Source: Allomuricauda sp.
GTDB taxonomy: Bacteria; Bacteroidota; Bacteroidia; Flavobacteriales; Flavobacteriaceae
Reading direction: 5' to 3'
NCBI RefSeq assembly: GCF_013911645.1
Contig: NZ_JACESV010000001.1
Location: 992,001 to 1,056,000, forward strand
Length of the DNA: 64,000 nucleotides
Shown here: positions 56,728 through 64,000 of the stretch, one piece after another
Layout: each line of letters begins with the position of its first letter
Numbering within the stretch: the first letter of the stretch is position 1
Translations under genes and position numbers: made by a program
Notes under the pieces: model-generated
Databases searched by the model: none
The model's input: only the letters and a program-made list of their open reading frames with translations
What the model was told of the DNA's origin: nothing

Positions 56728-58137
56728 TCAATATCCTTGGTTCTGTGGCAATAGATTGGGGTTGTTCTCCAACTCGGCCTCGGGAATGGGAAGCAACAAA
56801 TCCGTATCCGCCCAATTGGGCTTAAGGTTCCCCAATACTTCGTTTGCCAGACCAAAACGTTTCAGGTCAAACCAGCGGTGTCCCTGTTCCGTAAACAGTT
56901 CGACACGTCTTTCCCTTAGAATGGCGGCCAATAGGTCATTCGCTCCAATTGCCATGGTATCCGGCAAGCCTGCACGGTTTCGAACGACATTCAGGTCTTG
57001 TTGTGCCCCAACACCATTCCCGGATTGCGCCCGTGCCTCGGCCCGGATCAAATACTGCTCCGCCAAACGGAATCGGATGGAATATTCCAAGGATTGGGAT
57101 TCCGTTACCCTGGCCTTGTACTTATGGGCAAAGGAAAGCGTGACCGTATTCTCGGCATTGGATATATTATCTACCCAGGCCACTTTACGCCCGTCCCCTT
57201 CTTCAAAGGCTGCCAAAAGCCCTTCGGTCAAGGCATAGGTTTGCCCAGGAACAGCGATGATGATCATTTGGCCGGCTTCCTGGGTATTCACGGGGGAATT
57301 TCCGGGTTTCAACTGCCAAATGGTCTCCGTTGATTCCTTAAGGAATACCTTGTTCAGATCATCCTCCAATTCAAACGCATTGATAAGGACCGTCGAAACG
57401 GATTCCGCCTGTTCCCATTGGCCCGTATAGAGGTACATCCGTGCCAAGAGTGCCTTGGCCACATATTGGTCGGGCACCACCCGTTCCCCGTTCTGCGTCT
57501 CGGTAGTTTCCAATAGGTACACTGCGCTCAAAAGATCAGCAATGATGGCATCATATAACTCCTCCTGTGGCATACGTGACACCTTGTTGTTCTGGGTATA
57601 ATCCGTAGTGGTGATATAGGGCACATCCCCGAACAGGGAGACCAAAATACTGTGCATATAGGCCCGGACAAAAAGGGCCTGTCCCATGTACCTGTCCCGA
57701 TCACCTTCTTCCAGGGAATTGGATTCCTCCAACCCTTCAATAATGGCATTGGCGCCGTATATCACTTGATACGCTTGGCTCCACCAGGTCAAGAGATCCG
57801 CATTGTGCGGCAATACCCGGTTTTGATGGAACTCCAATAGTTCGGGATCAAACTCAAAATAATCCAGTTCATCGGCATATATGCCCATTCTTGCGGTCAG
57901 TCCAAAGTAGCCGGAGGCCAACCCCTCCTCCCTCATGGCAAAATACAGATGGGCCAATGCGGACTCCACCGTTGCCGGATCTTTAAATACGGTCGCTGAG
58001 ACCAAGGTATTTTTGGGAGGCCCCACTTCCACAAAATCGGAACAACCGATCAGTCCCATTATGGGAAAAATTAGTAAGCAACCTTTACCAAAAAAGATGC
58101 TTAAAACACTCTTGATATATTTCTTGAAATCTTTCAT
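56728..58137 (-). CDS. susD: SusD/RagB-family outer-membrane lipoprotein
   Basis: 469 residues with a lipobox (FPIMGLIGCSDF) after an unusually long basic leader. SusD features are TPR-like helices (ALAHLYFAMREEG; MGQALFVRAYMHSILVSLFGDVPYI; QYVAKALLARMYLYTGQWEQAESV) and the C-terminal FRLAEQYLIRAEARAQSG...ILRERRVELFTEQGHRWFDLKRFG. It forms the lid of the SusC importer at the cell surface. It lies 15 bases after the susC stop. Confidence 0.95.
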   Translation of the reverse strand: MKDFKKYIKSVLSIFFGKGCLLIFPIMGLIGCSDFVEVGPPKNTLVSATVFKDPATVESALAHLYFAMREEGLASGYFGLTARMGIYADELDYFEFDPELLEFHQNRVLPHNADLLTWWSQAYQVIYGANAIIEGLEESNSLEEGDRDRYMGQALFVRAYMHSILVSLFGDVPYITTTDYTQNNKVSRMPQEELYDAIIADLLSAVYLLETTETQNGERVVPDQYVAKALLARMYLYTGQWEQAESVSTVLINAFELEDDLNKVFLKESTETIWQLKPGNSPVNTQEAGQMIIIAVPGQTYALTEGLLAAFEEGDGRKVAWVDNISNAENTVTLSFAHKYKARVTESQSLEYSIRFRLAEQYLIRAEARAQSGNGVGAQQDLNVVRNRAGLPDTMAIGANDLLAAILRERRVELFTEQGHRWFDLKRFGLANEVLGNLKPNWADTDLLLPIPEAELENNPNLLPQNQGY

Positions 58138-58152
58138 GCTGTTTGTTTTAAG

Positions 58153-61100
58153 TTAAAAGCCTACTTGGACACCTAAGGTCAGCCGCCGCAATTGGGGCAG
58201 TCGTGTATTGGAAGTCTGTTCGGGATCCGGCCCCTTGTAATCGGTCAAGGTCCATAGGTTCTGCCCCTGCACGTACACATTGACCTCCAATCCATTTTCC
58301 AAATGGGGTATCCTATAGTTCAGGGATATATTCCGCAATCGGATAAAGGAAGCATCCGAGACCGCGGCACTGCTTCTTCGTTGCAATGCGCCCCTATCCA
58401 CTCCACCGGCCAATCCGGCGGTAGCTATTTGAAATGGTTTGATATCGCCCGGCTCTTGCCATCTGTCCAATAACTCAACGCTTGCATTGCCGGGATAACC
58501 GGGATTTGCATTGAACCGCAGGGTATTATAGGCCTTTTGTTTTTTAAACTGAAAAAAGGCATCCAAGGTGAAATTCCCCCAGGCAAGGGTATTGCCCATC
58601 CCTCCATAAAAGGTCGGGGCCAGGTCCTCCACCCATTTGCGGTCCTCGGAACTGGTGATGGCATCATCACCATTGTAATCCTCAAACTGATATTGACCAG
58701 TTTCGGCATCCACTCCCAAAGAATGGTAGAGATGGACAATGGACAACGGCTTTCCTATGATATACCTATCGGAAAAAGTGGAGTTTTCCAAATCTTCAAA
58801 TTCCACCAATTTGCTTTTGGGCACGGTAAGGTTCAAACTTGTGGACCACTTGAACGTTCCCGAGACAAGGTTCACTGAACGGAGATCCAATTCCACTCCC
58901 GAATTCTCCACTACGGCATCGAAATTCCCTGTCAGTTCGGAGAAGCCCGTAGTGGCTGCCAAAGGGATCCCGATCAATTGGTTGGAGGAGCGGTTCCTAT
59001 ACCAAGAGGCATTGAGGTTCAATCGATCCTTAAAAAAACCGAGTTCCAGGCCCAGTTCCAACTTCTTGTTTTCCTCCCACCCAAAAAGGGGGTTGAATAT
59101 GCCTGTTGGCCTTAAAATGGCAACCCCATCATAATCGTCCCCCGTAATGGTGTAGGTATCCAGAAACTGATAGTCCCCAATATTATCACTCCCTGTTGTC
59201 CCATAGCTCCCCCGCACTTTTCCAAAACTCAATAGGGTGCTGTTTTGAAAGAGGGATGCTTCGGAAAAAATCCAGGCAAGGCCCACGGCACCAAAATTCC
59301 CGAACTGTCTATCGGGCCCGAAACGGGATGATCCGTCCCTCCGTCCGGTCAGGTTGAGGATATATCGGTCCCTGTACTTGAAGTTGACCCTGCCAAATAC
59401 GGCATTGTATTTATAGTCACTGTCCACATCCGTCAAGGATTCCACCCGTTCCGCTGCCGCCAGGTTCTCTATCAAGCCATTATTGGGAAAACCACGTCCG
59501 CGCAACACCAACTGTTGGGTGGTTTCCTGTTGGAAGGTAGTCCCTACCAATACATCGACCGAAACGTCCTTCCATTCCCTGTTCCAGTGCAATTGGGGCT
59601 CCACAATCCATGATTTTCGCTGTGATTGGTTCATGCTCATGTTGGAATAGCCCTGGGGGGTCAGGTTGAGCCTTGGGTTCCGTGCGGAACTGGGCAATGT
59701 CCTATACGATTCCAAACGGTAATCCGTAAAGCCCAGACTGGTCCTTACCTCTACATTGTCAAATAGACCATAGGAAACCATGGCATTGGCCATAAGGGTA
59801 TTGGTCTGCACCCCGAACTTTTCCTCCAAGGAGGCCAAGGGATTGTCCCAAGTATTGTTTTCCCAATTCAGGTTGCCCTTGTCATCATACAGTGCCGGGG
59901 CATTCGGGGCAAGGGTATAGGCTTTCAGGCTAAAGTCCGACCGGGGCATGAGGTTGTTCTCATGGGCATATTGGGTGGACAGATCGATCCTGAATCTATC
60001 GTTCTTGGATCGATGGTTGATATTACTGTGAAGGGTGGTTCTTTTATAGTTGGCATCCCCGGGGAACACCGTGGTCTCCCGTTGATAGGCCCCACTGATC
60101 AAAAATTGTGTCTGTGCACTGCCCCCCGATACCGAAAGTTGGGCATTGTTCCGATAGGCCGTCCCACCGATCAGTTCCCTTTGCCAATCCGTATAACGGT
60201 TGCTGTCCCACAAGGTAATATCGGGCCAAAAAGTGTCATAGGCCGGATTTTCCAGGGCATCCCCATAACCATCATTGAGTACCCCTTCTCGCCTCAATTC
60301 CAGATATTGTGAGGTGTCCATGAGATCTAAAAAATGGGAGACCCGACCCAAGGAGCTGCTCACATGGGCATCAAACCGGGTCTTCCCTACCCTACCTTTT
60401 TTGGTGGTGATCAGCACCACTCCATTGGCCCCTCTAGATCCATAAATGGCCGTGGCATCTGCATCTTTGAGCACTTCTATACTTTCGATATCATTGGGAT
60501 TGATGGCATTGAGCGGACTGATATTCCCCGAAAAAATCTGTCCTGAAACATCTGTGGAGCCCATGGACTGGGAACCAAAGGGCACCCCGTCCACGATAAA
60601 CAAGGGATCGGAAACCCCATTGATAAAATTACGGCCGCGCACCTCGATCTCAAAACTCCCTCCGGGCACCCCGGTATTCTGGACAATGTTGACACCGGAA
60701 AGATGCCCCTGCATGGCTGCCAAGGGGTTGGCCACGGGCTGTTTCTCCATGACCGTAGCATCAATGGTGGCAATATTCCCGGTACGTTCTTTTTCGGAAA
60801 CGGTATAATAGCCCGCATTGAGCACCACTTCCCCCAACTGTGTGACATCCTCCTCCAAGGAAACAAAGACCTCTTCCCTACCCCCAATGGGCACGGTAAG
60901 GGTCTTGAAACCGACCATGGAAAAGATGAGCACATCATCAGGGCCTGCATTAATGGTAAAGGAACCGTCCAGACCGGACATGGTCCCGATATGCTTGGAT
61001 TCCACCACAAGGTTCACCCCGGCCAGGGGATTTCCCGAAGTATCGGTGACGGTGCCGGAAACGGTGGCCTGTGGTGGTTCCAAGAAAGTGCCCGCTTGCA

Positions 61101-61185
61101 GATTAAATGAAAGAAAGGGCATTAGAAAGACATATAGGAGCACAAGTAGGGTTCCCCTGCGCATGCATATTATTGAATGTTGCAT
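58153..61185 (-). CDS. susC: SusC/RagA-family TonB-dependent outer-membrane transporter
   Basis: 1010 residues. An N-terminal signal (LLVLLYVFLMPFLSFNLQAG) is followed by a carboxypeptidase-like repeat (VSGTVTDTSGNPLAGVNLVVESKHIGT), the plug with VEVLKDADATAIYGSRGANGVVLITTKKG, and a 22-strand-like barrel ending in LPQLRRLTLGVQVGF. An inner start at 61164 (MRRGTLLVL) also makes a good signal peptide. The usual TonB-box extension and anti-sigma partner are not present, so control is likely by the AraC-type regulator or a constitutive promoter. With SusD and the protease, a peptide or oligosaccharide ligand is possible; glycoside hydrolases are absent from the neighbourhood, which favours a non-glycan ligand. 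Confidence 0.96.
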   Translation of the reverse strand: MQHSIICMRRGTLLVLLYVFLMPFLSFNLQAGTFLEPPQATVSGTVTDTSGNPLAGVNLVVESKHIGTMSGLDGSFTINAGPDDVLIFSMVGFKTLTVPIGGREEVFVSLEEDVTQLGEVVLNAGYYTVSEKERTGNIATIDATVMEKQPVANPLAAMQGHLSGVNIVQNTGVPGGSFEIEVRGRNFINGVSDPLFIVDGVPFGSQSMGSTDVSGQIFSGNISPLNAINPNDIESIEVLKDADATAIYGSRGANGVVLITTKKGRVGKTRFDAHVSSSLGRVSHFLDLMDTSQYLELRREGVLNDGYGDALENPAYDTFWPDITLWDSNRYTDWQRELIGGTAYRNNAQLSVSGGSAQTQFLISGAYQRETTVFPGDANYKRTTLHSNINHRSKNDRFRIDLSTQYAHENNLMPRSDFSLKAYTLAPNAPALYDDKGNLNWENNTWDNPLASLEEKFGVQTNTLMANAMVSYGLFDNVEVRTSLGFTDYRLESYRTLPSSARNPRLNLTPQGYSNMSMNQSQRKSWIVEPQLHWNREWKDVSVDVLVGTTFQQETTQQLVLRGRGFPNNGLIENLAAAERVESLTDVDSDYKYNAVFGRVNFKYRDRYILNLTGRRDGSSRFGPDRQFGNFGAVGLAWIFSEASLFQNSTLLSFGKVRGSYGTTGSDNIGDYQFLDTYTITGDDYDGVAILRPTGIFNPLFGWEENKKLELGLELGFFKDRLNLNASWYRNRSSNQLIGIPLAATTGFSELTGNFDAVVENSGVELDLRSVNLVSGTFKWSTSLNLTVPKSKLVEFEDLENSTFSDRYIIGKPLSIVHLYHSLGVDAETGQYQFEDYNGDDAITSSEDRKWVEDLAPTFYGGMGNTLAWGNFTLDAFFQFKKQKAYNTLRFNANPGYPGNASVELLDRWQEPGDIKPFQIATAGLAGGVDRGALQRRSSAAVSDASFIRLRNISLNYRIPHLENGLEVNVYVQGQNLWTLTDYKGPDPEQTSNTRLPQLRRLTLGVQVGF

Positions 61186-61912
61186 AAATTGAGTTCTTTT
61201 AATTAAAGCGTTAGTTGTTCTCTACACTGCCCCATAAGTCACGGAAAAGCCGTAACTTCCAAAAAGGACATCAAGGTTCGGACATAGGCCATCCTGTCCA
61301 AGGAGCAAAAGCTCTCGGAAATAGGATTCCTAAACCAAAAAAGACCATGGTTTCGTGATTGGGCCGGTTGCCCTAAAAGTGTAGTCGTTGGTGGTGGGAC
61401 AAAAGGATATCGTGAACCGGAAAAGTATGTAAGGTGTATCCCACAACCGTGGCCTTGGGATTATACGGGGTTCTTTGGCTTCTTTTTGAACAGGATATCG
61501 AACACCGAGTGCGCTGCCCCAAAAACAGGACAACAACACGGTGTGAACCCCACATAAAAAAATTGCCAAATATTTCCCATAACCCAAAATGGTTGGGCGA
61601 TGCCCCGAAAGGACCAAAGAAACCAAACGCTAAGAAAAAGTTGGGCGTGGAAACTCAACTTAACGGACGGAGGCACTGGTAAATGCCCTGCAAACGATAA
61701 GTGAGCCCACGCCCGGGTCGTGAGCAAACTGCTTATCATCTCGTTCGCATAAAAAATTACCAGTTTTCCATCCGAGAATCAAAGCGATTGCTTCAAATAT
61801 GTTCTAAACGAAGAATCGCAAATTTAAATAACTGGATGCAATATAATAAAATATTTCAGTTTTCGGTCGAACGACCGAGATATTTTATTTCCCATCCTAT
61901 TCCTTTGCTTAG
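61186..61912. other. Gene-free stretch upstream of susC
   Basis: About 730 bases without a supportable gene. Two plus- and minus-strand frames of 60-98 codons between 61330 and 61740 have no recognisable features and odd amino-acid make-up. The part up to about 61740 is of mixed composition, then the sequence becomes very AT-rich, which may mark the end of the element carrying the SusCD module. Confidence 0.5.
61845..61889. promoter_or_regulatory. Long inverted repeat upstream of small HTH gene
   Basis: The centre CGGTCG-AA-CGACCG (61864-61877) is a perfect inverted repeat, and further out AATAAAATAT (61845-61854) pairs with an AGATATTTTATT segment (61879-61889). It ends 23 bases before the HTH start and may be its operator or a hairpin ending upstream transcription. 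Confidence 0.5.
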
Positions 61913-62146
61913 ATGTCAAACATTAATGTGGAAATATGCAGCTATATAACCGAGGAGTGGCTACTCCCTTGGATAAAGGAAGGCAAATCCCAGAGTTCCT
62001 TCGCTATTAAACACAATATTGACGAAAGTACTGTAAGAAAAATAAAAGGTAGAAACGAATATAGAATACCCGTTGAAACTTTAAATAGAATTTGTGAAGC
62101 AAAGGGTATTAAGCTTAGCGAATTTTTTAAACTAGCAGGACTTTGA
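61913..62146 (+). CDS. Small XRE-like helix-turn-helix protein
   Basis: 77 residues, almost entirely one HTH domain: WIKEGKSQSSFAIKHNIDESTVRKIKGRN, then IPVETLNRICEAKGIKLSEFFKLAGL. The pattern fits Cro/CI-type regulators that are found in Bacteroidota islands. It is preceded by a long inverted repeat. It lies 231 bases upstream of the protease gene on the same strand and might regulate it. Confidence 0.82.
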   Translation: MSNINVEICSYITEEWLLPWIKEGKSQSSFAIKHNIDESTVRKIKGRNEYRIPVETLNRICEAKGIKLSEFFKLAGL

Positions 62147-62253
62147 AAATAAAATTAGCATCCGTTGTCTTTTAAATATTCCCTTACAGATATTCACATT
62201 TTCCTTTTCTAGAAAATTCTTACATTTAGTTCCTGTACTCCCCCAAAACTTTG

Positions 62254-62346
62254 TTGAACGATAAAAAAGCTGTGCCTTGTTTTAAAATGCAAAATTTTTG
62301 TATATCCAACCCTATTTGGCGGTAATTGCCGATAAAAATTGGATAT
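62254..62346 (+). repeat. Cassette-like spacer, copy 1
   Basis: A stretch beginning TTGAAC, with AAAATGCAAAATTT, then CC...TATTTGGCGGT, then AAAAATTGGAT. The same elements in the same order and nearly the same spacing recur at 63261-63349, before an unrelated gene. GGCGGTAATTGCC is a short inverted repeat. Lies directly upstream of the trypsin-like gene. Confidence 0.6.
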
Positions 62347-62377
62347 TTAAGACATTGGCATTGATTTAAAGAAAGAA

Positions 62378-63220
62378 ATGGAAGTAACATCTATAGCAGA
62401 AAAATTACTATTTGTAACTGTAAGAATTGACACAGTAAATACAAAAGGGGAAAATGGTTCTGGAACAGGTTTTATTTTTTCGCACAAGTATAAAGGAAAC
62501 GATGCTTTATGTATTGTAACTAATAAACACGTTGTTAAAAATGCGATAAAAGGTGGAATTACTTTTATGAAGAAAAAGGATGAGAAACCAACTCTTGGAA
62601 ATTCATTTAGACTTGAATTTAATGATTTTGAAAAATTATGGAAAGGACACGCTGACCCAAATGTAGATGTTACAGTAACGCCATTAATTCCATTGTTAGA
62701 CGAAATTAAGAAAAGGTACAACGTAGATATATATTTCAACCATATTTCATCTGAAAATATACCTACAGATTCTCAAATCAAAGAAATAGATGCAATTGAG
62801 GACATAACTTTTGTTGGTTATCCAAATGGAATTTGGGATAGGAAAAATTACACCCCAATTTTGAGACGAGGAACTACTGCCACACATTATGCTGTAGATT
62901 TTGAAAATGAAAAAAAGTTTTTAATTGACGCATCTGTATTTGGCGGTTCAAGTGGAAGTCCCGTATTTTTATATAATTCAGGCTCTTTTACAAATAAGGG
63001 AGGAGGGTTAATTGCTGGTAGCAGGCTTTATTTTTTAGGGGTTGTAGCTGCTGTTTTTTTTAGAAATTCAGTTAACGAAATTATAAGCATTCCAATTCCT
63101 ACTTCTAACAAAAATATTTCAGTTAGTCAAGAAATGATTGACTTAGGAATTGTATTTAAAGCGAATACCGTAACCGAAACTATTGAAGCCCATATTGATA
63201 AAGAAATGTTGAATAAATAA
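62378..63220 (+). CDS. Trypsin-like serine protease (cytosolic)
   Basis: 280 residues with no signal peptide. The chymotrypsin-fold triad is visible: His in CIVTNKHVVKNA, Asp in DPNVDVTVTPLI, and Ser in VFGGSSGSPVFLYN. A glycine-rich NGSGTGFIFS stands at the first strand. Cytosolic trypsin-like proteases of this size are found in bacterial defence islands and next to ATPases. It is followed after a cassette-like spacer by an AAA ATPase gene. The composition is very AT-rich, suggesting transfer. Confidence 0.88.
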   Translation: MEVTSIAEKLLFVTVRIDTVNTKGENGSGTGFIFSHKYKGNDALCIVTNKHVVKNAIKGGITFMKKKDEKPTLGNSFRLEFNDFEKLWKGHADPNVDVTVTPLIPLLDEIKKRYNVDIYFNHISSENIPTDSQIKEIDAIEDITFVGYPNGIWDRKNYTPILRRGTTATHYAVDFENEKKFLIDASVFGGSSGSPVFLYNSGSFTNKGGGLIAGSRLYFLGVVAAVFFRNSVNEIISIPIPTSNKNISVSQEMIDLGIVFKANTVTETIEAHIDKEMLNK

Positions 63221-63260
63221 AAGCTAATACCAATAACAATAGTAATAATTGCGCAAGCCC

Positions 63261-63349
63261 TTGAACAGTGTGAACTATGCTTTGCATTAAAACACAAAAT
63301 TTGGGCGTAGACCTCTTATTTGGTGGTGTGATGAAGAAAATTGGAGTAT
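63261..63349 (+). repeat. Cassette-like spacer, copy 2
   Basis: TTGAAC, then TTAAAACACAAAATTT, CC...TATTTGGTGGT and AAAATTGGAGTAT, matching copy 1 in order and spacing. It lies between the protease stop and the ATPase start. Confidence 0.6.
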
Positions 63350-63379
63350 AAACAAATTGTACCACATTAGAAAAACGAA

Positions 63380-64000
63380 ATGGAAAAAATATTTTTAAAA
63401 AATTATAAAGGATTCAAAGAACAATTTGTGGAACTGAAAGATGTTAATTTTCTTGTTGGAGAAAATAGTACAGGTAAAACATCTTTTCTTAAAATTATAA
63501 ATCTTCTATCAAGTCCTGAATTTTGGTATAACTATGAATTTAACAACAACGAAGTTGAATTAGGTTATTTTGAGGAAATTCTAAACAAGAAAACTGAGGA
63601 CAAATATTTTCAAATCGGCATTGAGAAACCTAGTGAAGAGGACGACAATAAAAACAAAAGCAATCGAAGATTTAGAGTAATATTTGAATTTTCAGAGGAA
63701 AAATCTGTTCCTATTCTTACTCGAGCAAAAGTTCAAATTGAAGATTATGATGTTCTTATAAAGTTCACCAAGAAACAAATTACTTACAGAACTAAAAGTA
63801 CTGAAGTTTTAGATTTTGAGAAATGGGCTTTAGATTTTGAGTTTTCAAGAACATACAAAAGAATAAATATTCCTCAAAAACAAATCCCATTATCAATACT
63901 AATAAGATTAATTGGCAGTGAGATTCTTAAAAACGATAATGAGTTCAGATTCGGAACATCTTTTGGTCGAGAAATGCTATACCCAAATTATAAATGGTTA
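63380..64000 (+). CDS. AAA ATPase (OLD/RecF-like), 3' end outside window
   Basis: 207 codons are visible and the frame is open to the end of the window. The N-terminus reads MEKIFLKNYKGFKEQ, and the Walker A loop is VGENSTGKTSF at about residues 27-37, typical of OLD/SMC-like ATPases that lead a nuclease or effector domain. The next part is charged and AT-rich. The missing C-terminus would decide whether a TOPRIM or other effector follows. With the adjacent protease, a defence role is possible but unproven. Confidence 0.85.
   Translation, partial: MEKIFLKNYKGFKEQFVELKDVNFLVGENSTGKTSFLKIINLLSSPEFWYNYEFNNNEVELGYFEEILNKKTEDKYFQIGIEKPSEEDDNKNKSNRRFRVIFEFSEEKSVPILTRAKVQIEDYDVLIKFTKKQITYRTKSTEVLDFEKWALDFEFSRTYKRINIPQKQIPLSILIRLIGSEILKNDNEFRFGTSFGREMLYPNYKWL

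Noticed and set aside
61330..61740. Several 60-98 codon frames on both strands
   Set aside because: Overlap each other, lack recognisable domains, and amino-acid composition is not protein-like.

Overview
The window looks like a chromosomal accessory region of a marine-type member of the Flavobacteriaceae (Bacteroidota). The evidence is a SusC/SusD pair, Bacteroides-style tra genes (traE to traN), an RteC regulator, DUF5916 and DUF6520 proteins, exported Mo-hydroxylases and a Bacteroidetes-type tyrosine recombinase. Genus-level placement (Muricauda/Allomuricauda-like) is only an impression. No rRNA gene, complete tRNA gene, CRISPR array or transposase was recognised.

Layout. (1) 1-10.55 kb, plus strand, AT-rich: the end of a short-chain dehydrogenase, a universal stress protein, an ATP-cone/nuclease-fold protein, a beta-CASP metallo-beta-lactamase, an AMP-phosphorylase-like enzyme, a PRPP synthetase, two small unknowns, a CopB-type copper ATPase and an MFS exporter. 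(2) 10.57-12.1 kb: an integrase, a hairpin and a 14-bp match to the 3' end of a tRNA-Pro, which may be an attachment site. (3) 12.4-35.4 kb: a large, mostly minus-strand redox and hydrolysis island. It holds three aldo/keto reductases, three Mo-hydroxylase large subunits, two almost identical [2Fe-2S] subunits, an exported flavodoxin, cupins, a carboxymuconolactone decarboxylase-like protein, esterases/hydrolases, SnoaL-like proteins and a DUF5916 protein. Many products carry export signals. An AraC regulator sits divergent to it, and a shared 25-bp motif lies upstream of three of its transcription units. (4) 35.6-42.8 kb: conjugation genes traN-M-K-J-I-G-F-E, broken at the end of traN against a fragment of a short-chain dehydrogenase gene. 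(5) 43-49.4 kb: an abiE locus with a broken toxin, a replication-like trio (HTH, DnaD-like, DnaC-like ATPase), a Fic protein with an AbiEi-like N-terminus, and rteC. (6) 49.4-61.2 kb: an alpha-oxoamine synthase/acyltransferase fusion, a DUF7793 and AraC pair, a MauE-like membrane protein, a DUF6520 mini-protein, a zinc metalloprotease, SusD and SusC. (7) 61.9-64 kb, very AT-rich: a small HTH protein, a trypsin-like protease and the start of an AAA ATPase. The last two are each preceded by a homologous spacer of about 90 bp.

How it fits together. The conjugation apparatus is incomplete within the window: no relaxase, no coupling protein and no traO-Q are seen. It is probably a decayed or rearranged ICE that has gathered cargo. 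Two candidate self-contained regulons stand out. One is the YqhC/DkgA-like AraC regulon of region 3, which seems to run an envelope-located detoxification or catabolic pathway. The other is the AraC-controlled module of region 6. There, paired 21-bp-spaced direct repeats precede both the DUF7793-araC operon and the MauE-DUF6520 operon, which faces a metalloprotease-SusD-SusC operon. The region 6 module is the best candidate for an undescribed system: a small exported peptide, a thiol-redox membrane protein, a protease and a TonB-dependent importer under one regulator.
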